Part shown: positions 1 through 7,881 of the stretch, in pieces
How positions within the stretch are numbered: position 1 is the stretch's first letter
Layout of the letters: each line of letters begins with the position of its first letter
Source: Peribacillus simplex
Lineage (GTDB): Bacteria > Bacillota > Bacilli > Bacillales > DSM-1321
Assembly: GCF_001542915.1 (NCBI RefSeq)
Contig: NZ_LNNH01000017.1
Coordinates: 53,547-117,546 of the forward strand
Direction: 5' to 3'
Length of the DNA: 64,000 nucleotides
The notes under the pieces: generated by a model
Told to the model about the DNA's origin: nothing
The model's input: only the letters and a program-made list of their open reading frames with translations
The model's database searches: none
Program-made: the position numbers and the translations under genes

Positions 1-367
1 ATTCAAACAGGTCTGTATCTTTAAAGCGTCGCTCATAATTTTTTCCGAACGTAGAGAAATGAGGCACTTTATCATGGAAACCATAGCCTAAGAACCAACG
101 GTAAGCCATATTGGTTTCAACTTCTTCAATCGTTTTACGCATGGAACGAATACCGAAGGTATATTGAATGAAAGTCAGTTTAACTAAAATAACTGGATCA
201 ATACTTGGGCGTCCTACCTCTGAGTACATATCTTTCACCAAGTCATAAATGAAAGTGAAGTCAATGGCAGCCTCCATTTTACGAACCAAATGGTTCGGTG
301 GCACCAGTTGATCTAAAGTAATCATTTCAAGTTGATCTCGCTGAATAGAATCATGTTTAGAAAGCAT
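1..367 (-). CDS. IS1182-type transposase, N-terminal part (cut by window edge)
   Basis: Reading the minus strand from an ATG at 365-367 with ribosome binding site GAGGTGAT just upstream gives an open frame to the window edge (about 122 codons). It begins MLSKHDSIQRDQLEMITL and contains the segments LDQLVPPNHLVRKME and GRPSIDPVILVKL. These match the N-terminal DUF772-type domain of IS1182/IS5-like DDE transposases, which cut and rejoin DNA ends. The catalytic DDE part lies outside the window, so intactness cannot be judged. The IS end should fall somewhere between about 370 and 450, but I could not pick out its terminal inverted repeat. The family call is fairly secure and the exact IS name is unknown. 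Confidence 0.8.
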   Translation of the reverse strand, partial: MLSKHDSIQRDQLEMITLDQLVPPNHLVRKMEAAIDFTFIYDLVKDMYSEVGRPSIDPVILVKLTFIQYTFGIRSMRKTIEEVETNMAYRWFLGYGFHDKVPHFSTFGKNYERRFKDTDLFE

Positions 368-451
368 CCTCATCACCTCAAGTTTTAATCCTTCAATTTT
401 AAAACAAAAATGACTCCAGTCAAAAGTGTTCTATCTAAAAGGTAAGACAAA

Positions 452-574
452 GTTGATTGGAGCGGGTGTTCGAGACTCCTGCGGGAAAAGCGCGTCTAGG
501 GGAGACCCCGCAGGCAAAGCCGAGGAGGCTCCCCGACCGCCCGCGGAAAGCGAGTGCCTGGAGTGGAAATCAAC
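452..574. repeat. GC-rich palindromic Bacillaceae interspersed repeat
   Basis: A 123-bp GC-rich segment is bounded by GTTGATT (452-458) and AATCAAC (568-574), which are reverse complements. Internally CCTGCGGG (about 478-485) can pair with CCCGCAGG (about 507-514). It sits in AT-rich sequence next to the IS fragment. From memory, near-identical elements are scattered between genes in many Bacillaceae, and I know of no settled function. A chance ORF (457-639) across it has no ribosome binding site and is not a gene. It could act as a structured RNA or a non-autonomous mobile element. Confidence 0.6.
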
Positions 575-591
575 GTCTAAATTGTACAGGC

Positions 592-631
592 CATAAAAAT
601 AGACAAACTCGATTTTCATCGAGTTTGTCTA
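592..631 (-). terminator. Rho-independent terminator of the peptide transporter gene
   Basis: Perfect 14-bp arms TAGACAAACTCGAT (600-613) and ATCGAGTTTGTCTA (618-631) enclose loop TTTC. On the minus strand they are followed by a T-rich stretch at about 592-599. The hairpin lies 70 bp past the transporter stop. A second small dyad (GATGACCC/GGGTCATC, about 640-661) lies between gene and terminator. Confidence 0.8.
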
Positions 632-700
632 CAGTCTGAGATGACCCGATTAAGGGTCATCCTTTTCATATTTCATTCCTATAAACCGACTGGCATCGGA

Positions 701-2194
701 TTAGCGAATGCCTTTCATGTATCCTTGAATTTTTGGTGATAAGGCCAGAAGGGCCAGTCCAAGGATGATGGAAGCAACACCGATCACGCCAAAGTATGCC
801 ATTTCGGTTTGCGGCGTGTAGAATCTGACGATTTGCGCGTTCAATGCTTGCGCTGCTGCACTTGCCAGGAACCACAGGCTCATCGTTTGTGCCGAGAAGG
901 CAGCCGGAGCCAATTTAGTCGTTGCTGAAAGTCCAACCGGCGATAAACAAAGCTCGCCCAGCACGACTAGGAAATAGCTAAGTACAAGCCATAATGGGTT
1001 GACCAATGACTCTGATCCGCTGAAATAAACTGGAAGCAGGATCACCAGGAAGGATAACCCGGCGAACAGCAAGCCTATTGAGAATTTTTGCGGAATGGTC
1101 GGCTGGCGCTTTCCTAGTTTAATCCATAACCAGGCGAATACTGGTGCAAGGGTAATGATGAACAAAGGATTCAATGATTGGAACCAGGCCGGGTTTATTT
1201 CAATTCCGGCAAAATTAAGCTGTGTGCGTTTGTCTGCATAGCTTGCCAAGATGGTTGCTCCTTGCTCTTGAATCGCCCAGAACATGACCGCTGCGATAAA
1301 CAAAGGAATATAGGCGATCAAGCGGGACCGTTCGACGGAAGTCGTTTTCGGGCTGCGATACATGAAAATGAAGTAAAGCGTCGGAATAACGATTCCTAGG
1401 ATACCAACAAGACTAATAAAGGTTTTAATCGTCAAGATCCCTGCATAGGCACTGATGCCAATGAGAACAGCTACGATCAAGGCACCTATTCCAATTTTAG
1501 TGAAGGTCGCTTTCTTTTCATCTTGTGATAAAGGATTGGCAGGAACCGTTCCAGCAAGTCCAAGGTTCTTTTTCTTTGTGGCAACAAAGACGATAAGCCC
1601 GATCAGCATACCAATTGCCGCCAGTCCAAAACCTAGGTGGAAACTGTAGTTCATTCCAACCGTACCGACAACGAACGGCGAAAGGAATGCACCCATGTTG
1701 ATACCCATATAGAAGATGCTGAAACCGGAATCCCGGCGTTCGTCATTTTCTGCGTAGATTTCACCGACAATGCTGGAGACGTTTGGTTTCAATAAACCAG
1801 TACCTAGTACGATAAGTACCATGGATACAAAGAACATGGAAAGACTGCCTGGTACAGCAAGGACGATATGCCCGAGCATGATCAGGATTCCCCCGTAGAA
1901 TACCGCTTTCGAGGTCCCGAAAATCCTATCGGCGAACCAGCCGCCAATGATGCCGGACATGTACACTAAAGACCCGTATATGGAAACAAGGGCAAGGGCC
2001 GTGGTTTCATCAAGGCCTAGTCCCCCTTTGGAAACTTCATAATACATATAGTAAACAAGAATGGCCTTCATGCCATAATAGGAGAATCGCTCCCAGAACT
2101 CAGTAAAGAAAAGTGTGAATAATCCTTTAGGATTTCCAAAAAAACCTTTTTGAGGTACACTATCCACAATTTTCTGTTTATTAATCGTTGCCAT
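701..2194 (-). CDS. dtpT: POT/PTR family proton-dependent di/tripeptide transporter
   Basis: This is a 497-residue multi-pass membrane protein of the proton-coupled oligopeptide transporter family, which imports di- and tripeptides with protons through the cytoplasmic membrane. The family signature ExxERFxYY is present at about residues 32-40 (TEFWERFSYYG). A second PTR signature, FYMGINMGAFLSP, lies near residue 157. Length is normal for bacterial POT proteins such as lactococcal DtpT and B. subtilis YclF. The ATG at 2194 follows a GGGGGG-rich binding site. It is a single-gene unit with its own promoter (2219-2247) and terminator (592-631). The substrate range within the family is not readable from sequence. 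Confidence 0.88.
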   Translation of the reverse strand: MATINKQKIVDSVPQKGFFGNPKGLFTLFFTEFWERFSYYGMKAILVYYMYYEVSKGGLGLDETTALALVSIYGSLVYMSGIIGGWFADRIFGTSKAVFYGGILIMLGHIVLAVPGSLSMFFVSMVLIVLGTGLLKPNVSSIVGEIYAENDERRDSGFSIFYMGINMGAFLSPFVVGTVGMNYSFHLGFGLAAIGMLIGLIVFVATKKKNLGLAGTVPANPLSQDEKKATFTKIGIGALIVAVLIGISAYAGILTIKTFISLVGILGIVIPTLYFIFMYRSPKTTSVERSRLIAYIPLFIAAVMFWAIQEQGATILASYADKRTQLNFAGIEINPAWFQSLNPLFIITLAPVFAWLWIKLGKRQPTIPQKFSIGLLFAGLSFLVILLPVYFSGSESLVNPLWLVLSYFLVVLGELCLSPVGLSATTKLAPAAFSAQTMSLWFLASAAAQALNAQIVRFYTPQTEMAYFGVIGVASIILGLALLALSPKIQGYMKGIR

Positions 2195-2218
2195 ACCTAG
2201 CCCCCCTTATATTATTGT

Positions 2219-2247
2219 ATAATAACTTTTATTTTCATCTTTGTAAA
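2219..2247 (-). promoter_or_regulatory. Sigma-A promoter of the peptide transporter; contents of gap 2195-2522
   Basis: On the minus strand TTTACA (2242-2247) and TATTAT (2219-2224) are separated by 17 bp, a good vegetative promoter just upstream of the transporter start. The rest of the 328-bp gap is AT-rich. On the plus strand it contains a TATAAT (2488-2493) with a poor -35, probably driving the small gene that starts at 2523. I saw nothing else there. Confidence 0.65.
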
Positions 2248-2522
2248 CAAATATTTAGTATATTTAAATAATTAATTTCAAAACAATTATGTAGTGCCAT
2301 TCCCTTATATACAAACTTCCTAAAAATTGTAAGCCTTTTCAACAAAGGCACTTCTCCCATCAATGATATATTGCCCTAACTTCCCCCCTCTATTACCATA
2401 TAAATCTGTTTATCATTAAACGTGCACTGAATGAAAAGTAATGGTCTGCTTTTTAAAAAATCTGAACCCAAATCGCTCGTTACCCCGTATAATGGTAGTA
2501 ATCAAAGCAAGGAGGCAAAAAA

Positions 2523-2747
2523 ATGCTCGGGACGATAACCGTAGTGCTGATTTTTTCCATTCCCATACTCGGCATAATCACAAGCCATTTCGAAAAACAA
2601 ACCAAACTGAAGCACAATATGCTCAAGGATCAATTGGAGCTCGAAAAACTGAAACATGAAAACTTCCTATTGGAGACGGAAAAGATGAGACTGGAACTGG
2701 ATCAGATGAACTTCGACCAAAAAAAAGACGAGCCAAGGTTACTGTAA
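2523..2747 (+). CDS. Small membrane-anchored coiled-coil protein, unknown function
   Basis: A 74-residue protein starts at an ATG behind AAGGAGG. Residues about 3-20 (GTITVVLIFSIPILGIIT) form one hydrophobic membrane segment. The rest is highly charged heptad-like sequence (QLELEKLKHENFLLETEKM) predicted to be a coiled coil in the cytoplasm. The layout recalls PspB-type phage-shock proteins, but I see no specific match and assign no function. A -10-like TATAAT lies 30 bp upstream and an imperfect terminator follows the stop, so it looks like a monocistronic gene. An overlapping ORF in another frame (2441-2659) lacks a binding site. Confidence 0.7.
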   Translation: MLGTITVVLIFSIPILGIITSHFEKQTKLKHNMLKDQLELEKLKHENFLLETEKMRLELDQMNFDQKKDEPRLL

Positions 2748-2771
2748 TCAGGTAACGTTGGTTCGTTTTTT
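2733..2771 (+). terminator. Terminator of the small coiled-coil protein gene
   Basis: An imperfect hairpin (arms around CCAAGGTTACTG and CAGGTAACGTTGG, loop TAAT) overlaps the stop codon and is followed by a run of seven T residues. Confidence 0.6.
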
Positions 2772-2799
2772 TATGGGTATATTAACACTCAGCTTAAGT

Positions 2800-3672
2800 T
2801 TAATGAATGTATTGGTCGCCGACAAGCAGCTCCGATATGACCTTGGTCGGGATGACGAACTCGACCGCCCCCATATATCCCGGGGCAACTTCGAAGCTAT
2901 CGAAGGCGATGACAAGTTTGCCGTCCTTGTTTATATAGAAGCTTTGCTTTTCATCAATACCTTTAAATTCCGGAAGATCCTCTTCTTCTTCGACCCAATA
3001 TACCTTATCCGGATCGGCTGCCATTTGCTGCCTCATCTGTTCCTTGAGGTTCTCGCTGATCACCTGCAGATAGCGATCGTCTTTGAATAGGCTGTTCAAT
3101 GTCAGCAGCACTTCGTTTTTCTTGTCGACTGTATCGAACTGACTTTCAGTGGAACTGGACGCAGCGGTCGTATCGGTATAACGCTGTACGGATAAGATCG
3201 TTTCATTGTCGGTCAATATTTCATACCCGCTTTCAACCGAAAGATTTCCCTTTTCGCCTTCCTTCAGTTTTGACATCGAATCGGTGAACTCCTTGTAGAG
3301 CTCCTTGCTCTCAGATAAGTATTTATCATTCAAGCTTTGTTCAAGCCTTTTATTCTCCAGACCGGAAATGGCTGGAGTCCTGATGACGGCCGAGGAATTA
3401 TTGACTTCTTCCTTCCATTCGACGAATGTAATCACTTTAATGATTTTTTCCATATAAGGAATATCACTCATCGCTTTCGCCGCTGCCGGACTTATATTCA
3501 CGGATGCCGTCATAATCAGAAGTGCTGCAGCCGCCGTAACCAAGATGTTCCTGCCAACCCTCGGCTTCCTCCTTGGCTTTTCATTCAGGGCAGCTTGGAC
3601 GACATCTTTCAATTCCTTGGGAATCGGTATATGAAGATACTCGTCACGCAGATCCTTTAATTCTTTTTCCAT
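2800..3672 (-). CDS. rsiV: RsiV-like anti-sigma factor (DUF3298), lysozyme-sensor type
   Basis: This 290-residue single-pass membrane protein has a cytoplasmic N-terminus of about 40 residues that should hold the sigma factor. One membrane segment (about 42-62, ILVTAAAALLIMTASVNI) precedes an extracellular region of about 220 residues with the DUF4163/DUF3298 fold. In B. subtilis and C. difficile, RsiV binds lysozyme with this domain and is then cleaved, releasing SigV. The start overlaps the end of the sigma gene by 16 bp, the usual sigma/anti-sigma coupling. The facing deacetylase carries a related-looking extracellular domain. Role by homology is strong; lysozyme sensing here is inferred. 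Confidence 0.82.
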   Translation of the reverse strand: MEKELKDLRDEYLHIPIPKELKDVVQAALNEKPRRKPRVGRNILVTAAAALLIMTASVNISPAAAKAMSDIPYMEKIIKVITFVEWKEEVNNSSAVIRTPAISGLENKRLEQSLNDKYLSESKELYKEFTDSMSKLKEGEKGNLSVESGYEILTDNETILSVQRYTDTTAASSSTESQFDTVDKKNEVLLTLNSLFKDDRYLQVISENLKEQMRQQMAADPDKVYWVEEEEDLPEFKGIDEKQSFYINKDGKLVIAFDSFEVAPGYMGAVEFVIPTKVISELLVGDQYIH

Positions 3673-4172
3673 CTTTTCGTTTCCCCCTGTTCAGTCATGT
3701 TGGCCCGCAATAGTTGCAGTGCTTTATACAGCCTCGTTTTGATTGTGCTCACATTCTCTTCCAGAACCTCCGCTATTTGCTCCAATTTCAGGTCTTCAAA
3801 AAAACGAAGGACGATTATCGTTCGGTATTTGAGCGAAAGACCTTCCAGCGCCTTTTGCAAATCAAGGTCAGGGTAGTGATCTTCCTCGCCGCTGCGCAAA
3901 TATTCGATCGTTTCATCATCGGCGACGGTCAGCTTCTTTTTCTTCCGCAGGAGATCATATGCCGTTCTGACGATGATTTTATATAGCCAGCTATCTATGG
4001 ATGCCGGGTCTTTGATTTTATTGCTGGAGGTAAGCGCCTTCCTGATCGATTCTTGAACGATATCCAGTGCATCCTCCTGATTCTTAACATAGTAAAAAGC
4101 AAGTCTGTACAAATTTTCTTGCCGTTCGGTAATCCTGGCCGCTAATAATTGATTCATATCTAGATTCTTCAT
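3657..4172 (-). CDS. sigV: ECF RNA polymerase sigma factor, SigV type
   Basis: A 171-residue extracytoplasmic-function sigma factor. Region 2 covers about residues 18-85 (LAFYYVKNQEDALDIVQES is its core). Region 4 covers about 105-160 (LRFFEDLKLEQIAEVL plus TIKTRLYKAL helix-turn-helix). It is co-transcribed with rsiV and divergent from a peptidoglycan deacetylase, matching the SigV lysozyme-resistance module. Its own promoter is ECF-like (4225-4249). The best ribosome binding site, AAGGAG, is 12 nt before the ATG at 4172. A closer out-of-frame ATG-CAA-TGA mini-ORF overlaps that ATG, so start efficiency may depend on re-initiation. Initiation a few codons inside is possible. Confidence 0.85.
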   Translation of the reverse strand: MKNLDMNQLLAARITERQENLYRLAFYYVKNQEDALDIVQESIRKALTSSNKIKDPASIDSWLYKIIVRTAYDLLRKKKKLTVADDETIEYLRSGEEDHYPDLDLQKALEGLSLKYRTIIVLRFFEDLKLEQIAEVLEENVSTIKTRLYKALQLLRANMTEQGETKRWKKN

Positions 4173-4224
4173 TGCATGAAAGAGCTCCTTACCTTTAAAT
4201 TACGTATCCTAGGTACAAAGAATA

Positions 4225-4249
4225 GACGCCTATGAAGTAGAAAAAGTTT
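4225..4249 (-). promoter_or_regulatory. ECF (SigV-type) promoter of sigV-rsiV
   Basis: On the minus strand a -35 core AAAC (4246-4249, context CAAACTTTT) and a -10 core CGTC (4225-4228, followed by TAT) are separated by exactly 17 bp. The divergent deacetylase promoter has the same elements and spacing. AAC-N(16-17)-CGTC is the recalled ECF/SigV pattern, so autoregulation is likely. Confidence 0.75.
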
Positions 4250-4297
4250 GAAATTTCACAAGGAAATATTTTCATACAAATTAATGCAATTTTTTAC

Positions 4298-4322
4298 AAA
4301 CTTTTAAGGCTTTTGGCGCGTC
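4298..4322 (+). promoter_or_regulatory. ECF (SigV-type) promoter of the peptidoglycan deacetylase
   Basis: AAAC (4298-4301, context CAAACTTTT) and CGTC (4319-4322, followed by TATA) are 17 bp apart, mirroring the sigV promoter on the other strand. It lies over a possible upstream TTG codon at 4313, so translation should begin downstream at 4358. Confidence 0.75.
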
Positions 4323-4357
4323 TATATAGTAGAATGATAAACGAGGTGGAGTGCGTC

Positions 4358-5764
4358 ATGAGGAGATTAAATTATAAAAAAGTCTTTATTTTTCTATTTT
4401 GTTTAATAGCGGTAGTCGGTACGATGGGGTTAGCCATCAAAAGCCTTGCTTTTGATAAAAAGAAAACCGTTTCGGCCTATACCAACGATAAAAATTACCC
4501 AGAAGCGGATATCCAAACGTATGTGAAGGACGATACGAAAGGCGGATATTCGGTGAGCAGGCCCGTTATACATGTAGAAAATATCGACAAGCAACTAGAA
4601 GCTTACATAAAGAACGAAATCAAGGACTATGAATTGAAATGGAAGTCCTCCGACGTAAAGGCGTCCGAGCTTAACCTCACTTATACGATCCTCCATTTCA
4701 GTAAGCAAACCTTTACCATTTCCTTCGATAAATATGAACAGGTGGAAGGTAAGAAGTATAGCGAATCGCGAATCTTCACTTATGATATCCCCTCCCAGAA
4801 GAAACTCTCCATAGAAGACATTTTTGCCAAGGATAGTGATTATTTATCCGTCTTATCCGAAATTGTTTTTGAAGAGTTGACTTCCAGGGAAAAAGAGGGA
4901 ATTTCAAAGGGTCTCATTAAAAAGGAAAACCAACTGACAGCAGCCAATTTTGATTCTTTTTCAATTTTGAAAGATACGCTCGTTTTCTATGTTAAGACTG
5001 ACGACTCAACCAAGGTTCATACGATTGCCATCAATAAGGATCTTTTCAAAGATAGTTTGCTAGATTCCTATCAAAGTAAAGATTTGAATGAGGATCGTGT
5101 AAAGGAATGGCAGCCTGAGCATATTGTCGCCAAGCTGCCTGTGCAAAACGAATGGATTGATCCAGCCAAGAAGGTCATTGCCTTAACGTTCGATGATGGT
5201 CCGCACCCAAGTCATACCATGTCCATCTTAAATGATTTGGACAGGTATGATGCACATGCAACCTTTTTCGTGCTCGGAAACCGTGTACAGCATTATCCAC
5301 AGGTTCTGCAAAAAATGCTGGAACAAGGTAACGAAATCGGCAACCATTCATGGGATCATCCACAGCTGACACGCTTAGACAAGGGGAAGATCAAGGATCA
5401 AATCAAAAGCACCCAGGAAGCTGTTGATAAAGCCACTGGCATGGAGCCAAGTCTGATCCGCCCCCCATATGGAGCGATCAACGACAACGTACGTGATTAC
5501 ATGGATGATTTGAAGGTCGTACTTTGGGATGTCGATCCCGAGGATTGGAAATACCGCGATGAAAAGAAAATCGTCAACAAAGTGATGGACAAAGTCAGTG
5601 ATGGCAAAATCGTATTGATGCATGATATTTACCAAACAAGCGCAGAAGCTGCCGGCAAAATCATTAAGCAGCTTCATGACAAAGACTATCAAATGGTCAC
5701 TATTTCGGAGTTGGAGAAGGTACAGAAGGACCGTGAACTTTCCGGAATCGTCGTAAATGAATAA
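4358..5764 (+). CDS. Membrane-anchored peptidoglycan N-deacetylase with RsiV-like domain
   Basis: This 468-residue protein has an N-terminal membrane anchor (about residues 8-28) and an extracellular DUF4163/DUF3298-like region resembling RsiV. A C-terminal NodB polysaccharide deacetylase domain follows. NodB motifs are TFDDGP (about 277), HSWDH (about 329), RPPYG (about 367), DPEDW and MHDIY (about 420), so the metal-binding Asp/His residues are intact. Enzymes of this type (PgdA/PdaV) remove acetyl groups from peptidoglycan GlcNAc and give lysozyme resistance. The ORF can be opened at a TTG at 4313, but that codon lies inside the promoter. The ATG at 4358 after GAGGTGG is the credible start. 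SigV control is inferred from the promoter. Confidence 0.85.
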   Translation: MRRLNYKKVFIFLFCLIAVVGTMGLAIKSLAFDKKKTVSAYTNDKNYPEADIQTYVKDDTKGGYSVSRPVIHVENIDKQLEAYIKNEIKDYELKWKSSDVKASELNLTYTILHFSKQTFTISFDKYEQVEGKKYSESRIFTYDIPSQKKLSIEDIFAKDSDYLSVLSEIVFEELTSREKEGISKGLIKKENQLTAANFDSFSILKDTLVFYVKTDDSTKVHTIAINKDLFKDSLLDSYQSKDLNEDRVKEWQPEHIVAKLPVQNEWIDPAKKVIALTFDDGPHPSHTMSILNDLDRYDAHATFFVLGNRVQHYPQVLQKMLEQGNEIGNHSWDHPQLTRLDKGKIKDQIKSTQEAVDKATGMEPSLIRPPYGAINDNVRDYMDDLKVVLWDVDPEDWKYRDEKKIVNKVMDKVSDGKIVLMHDIYQTSAEAAGKIIKQLHDKDYQMVTISELEKVQKDRELSGIVVNE

Positions 5765-5770
5765 ACGAAA

Positions 5771-5803
5771 AAAAGAGCCTGTCCTTTCGAGACAGGCTCT
5801 TTT
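5771..5803. terminator. Bidirectional terminator between deacetylase and yeeN
   Basis: A 13-bp stem (AAAAGAGCCTGTC at 5771-5783, GACAGGCTCTTTT at 5791-5803) with A-rich and T-rich flanks can serve the plus-strand deacetylase and the minus-strand yeeN. Confidence 0.85.
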
Positions 5804-5863
5804 GCATCCATATAAAATAAGCAGACCTTTGTTCATATGGCAAAGGTCCTCTCCGTTCTTTCA

Positions 5864-6580
5864 TTACCCAAGGTCTACGTTATGATAAACTTGTTGAACA
5901 TCTTCCAAATCTTCCAATGCATCGACCATTTTTTCGAATTGCGCTTGTGCATCTTCTGGAAGGGATAGGTCATTTTGAGCGAGCATCGTCAGCTCCGCCA
6001 CTGTAAATTCCGTGATGCCGGCTTCTTTGAATGCCTGTTGCACAGCATGGAATTGTTCAGGCTCGGCATAAACGATGACCGATTCTTCTTCTTCGATGAT
6101 GTCGCGTACATCAACATCCGCTTCCATCAATAATTCCAGTACATCATCGGCCGTTTTACCTTCGATCCCGATCACTGCCGTTGCATCGAACATATAAGCA
6201 ACAGATCCGCTGACACCCATATTCCCGCCGTTTTTCCCGAATGCGGCACGTACATCGGATGCCGTCCGGTTCACATTATTTGTCAATGCGTCCACGATGA
6301 CCATCGATCCATTCGGTCCGAACCCTTCATAACGAAGTTCATCATAGCTCTCTTCCGAACCGCCTTTTGCCTTTTCAATCGCACGGTCGATGATCGCTCT
6401 TGGGACATTGTATGTTTTGGCACGCTCAAGCACGACCCTCAATGCTTGATTCGATTCCGGATCAGGTTCGCCTTGTTTCGCCACTACATAAATTTCCCTG
6501 CCGAACTTAGCATAAATCCTGCTTGTATTAGCATCTTTTGACGCTTTTTTTTCTTTAATATTATTCCATTTACGACCCAT
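5864..6580 (-). CDS. yeeN: YebC/TACO1 family protein, YeeN subtype
   Basis: A 238-residue full-length YebC-family protein. The N-terminus [20 protein letters not shown] is characteristic of the YeeN (YebC2) subgroup rather than YrbC. The three-domain family sequence continues with [19 protein letters not shown] and [14 protein letters not shown]. Long annotated as a transcriptional regulator, the family is now linked to relief of ribosome stalling at proline-rich stretches, including YeeN in B. subtilis as I recall. The gene stands alone between the lysozyme module and a DUF4261 gene. The 264-bp gap upstream includes a dyad TTATACA-N5-TGTATAA at 6700-6718 of unknown role. Confidence 0.9.
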   Translation of the reverse strand: MGRKWNNIKEKKASKDANTSRIYAKFGREIYVVAKQGEPDPESNQALRVVLERAKTYNVPRAIIDRAIEKAKGGSEESYDELRYEGFGPNGSMVIVDALTNNVNRTASDVRAAFGKNGGNMGVSGSVAYMFDATAVIGIEGKTADDVLELLMEADVDVRDIIEEEESVIVYAEPEQFHAVQQAFKEAGITEFTVAELTMLAQNDLSLPEDAQAQFEKMVDALEDLEDVQQVYHNVDLG

Positions 6581-6843
6581 TATATTTCACTCTCTTTCAT
6601 CATTGAATAGATACGAATAGCTTATGAAGATATCTGGCCTGCTGGGACATCCGCCATGAGAATCCCGATCGAGGTCGACCATACATTTACTAGATTATAT
6701 TATACATCAATTGTATAAATTTGAAAAAGTCCTGATACCCCCATCAATGGGCGTAACTGGATTGGCTGATGCTTCCTTAATAAAATACTTTGGAAACTAT
6801 CAAGATTGGTATAGTATGAAGTGATTGGAAAGGAGAGATATTC

Positions 6844-7569
6844 ATGACGGAAAGCAATATCATCATCGGGATACCCGGTAAATGGAAGAACCGGGCGGAA
6901 TTGATTCAGACGGTCGCTTCAAAGAGCGAAGGGTACCTGTTAACCGGGAATATTTTTCACAATAACGATAAAAACATTACGTTTCAGGCGGAGATCCAGG
7001 ATTATGAGCCAGCTTTAAAAGAGACTTTTTCGTATGCCAGTAAAGGAAATTTCCCTGAAGGCTTACTAGCGGAAATCAATGAACACACCCTTACCGTTTA
7101 TATACTAGCCGATGCATCCGATACTGATTCTGTTGCAGATTTGATCGATGCCGGAGCTGCCATCCTGAGGGCAGGCGGAATGGCCGTGAAAATTGAAACG
7201 ACTGGCATTGCCCATTCGAAGGAAGATTGGCTAAAGCTTCAGCAAAGCCCTGATATTCTCTCGGTTTATGCCCATTTCGTCACGATCATAGGCGAGGAAG
7301 ATTATTACTGTTCGTTCGGAATGAAATCTTTTGGACTTCCAGATGCCGTGACACTTAACACGATGAGTCCGAAAGAAGCCGCTTCCCTGCTCAACACCTT
7401 CAATTACTACCATGTCGGTGAACGGCCTGTCTTTACGAACGGTGAAACCTTCAGCATCCAGCAGGACGCACCGGACTTCACCTTAACGAGCCTTCAGGAT
7501 TTCAGGTACGAGCAGGACCACCCCTTCTACAACCCATACGGATTATGGAATTTGGGCATCAGTAAATAG
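6844..7569 (+). CDS. DUF4261 domain protein, unknown function
   Basis: A 241-residue soluble protein with no signal peptide or membrane segment. It starts at an ATG behind AAGGAGAG. The C-terminal half (about residues 130-225) resembles DUF4261, including FGMKSFGLPDAV and the NTFNYYH stretch. DUF4261 proteins occur in Bacillaceae and other bacteria without a known biochemical role. The gene is monocistronic with a strong terminator directly after it. No catalytic motif is evident, and the family assignment is from memory. Confidence 0.75.
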   Translation: MTESNIIIGIPGKWKNRAELIQTVASKSEGYLLTGNIFHNNDKNITFQAEIQDYEPALKETFSYASKGNFPEGLLAEINEHTLTVYILADASDTDSVADLIDAGAAILRAGGMAVKIETTGIAHSKEDWLKLQQSPDILSVYAHFVTIIGEEDYYCSFGMKSFGLPDAVTLNTMSPKEAASLLNTFNYYHVGERPVFTNGETFSIQQDAPDFTLTSLQDFRYEQDHPFYNPYGLWNLGISK

Positions 7570-7578
7570 CTCCTATTC

Positions 7579-7626
7579 AACTGTGGATAAACTCGATGAC
7601 ACTCGAGCTTATCCACAGTTTTTTTG
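7579..7626 (+). terminator. Terminator of the DUF4261 gene
   Basis: Arms AACTGTGGATAA (7579-7590) and TTATCCACAGTT (7609-7620) with an inner ACTCGA/TCGAG pairing are followed by eight T residues. Confidence 0.88.
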
Positions 7627-7630
7627 TTTT

Positions 7631-7881
7631 ATACAAAGGAATGGTTGAATGAAGTTCATTTAAATTGAATCGCCTATAATCCTTTCAACAACTAGCATCA
7701 TTGTTCCCCATTATTCACATCATCTAATTCACCCTCTTAATTTTAGTGACTATGAACAATGACAATCCTATAACATTCATTTATTATGAAATAAAAAGTT
7801 ACATAAGACGTTACTTAATATAACATCGCATCGGAATCCAGTAATCCGCGAGCACTCACTAAAGATAATGGGGGAATAAGA
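7631..7881 (+). other. Intergenic region before the YfcC-type transporter
   Basis: About 250 bp of AT-rich sequence. It contains a perfect 13-bp dyad AATGAAGTTCATT (7648-7660) followed by an ATTGAAT half-site. I could not choose a convincing -35/-10 pair. The dyad may be an operator, but no regulator can be named. Confidence 0.3.

Noticed and set aside
457-639. 60-codon ORF across the GC-rich repeat
   Set aside because: It spans a palindromic repeat element and a terminator, and has no binding site.
2441-2659. 72-codon ORF overlapping the small coiled-coil protein gene
   Set aside because: No binding site. The overlapping frame has a strong site, a membrane segment and heptads.
4313-4357. 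Upstream TTG start for the deacetylase
   Set aside because: The codon lies inside the predicted -10/-35 region and lacks a ribosome binding site. The ATG at 4358 follows GAGGTGG.
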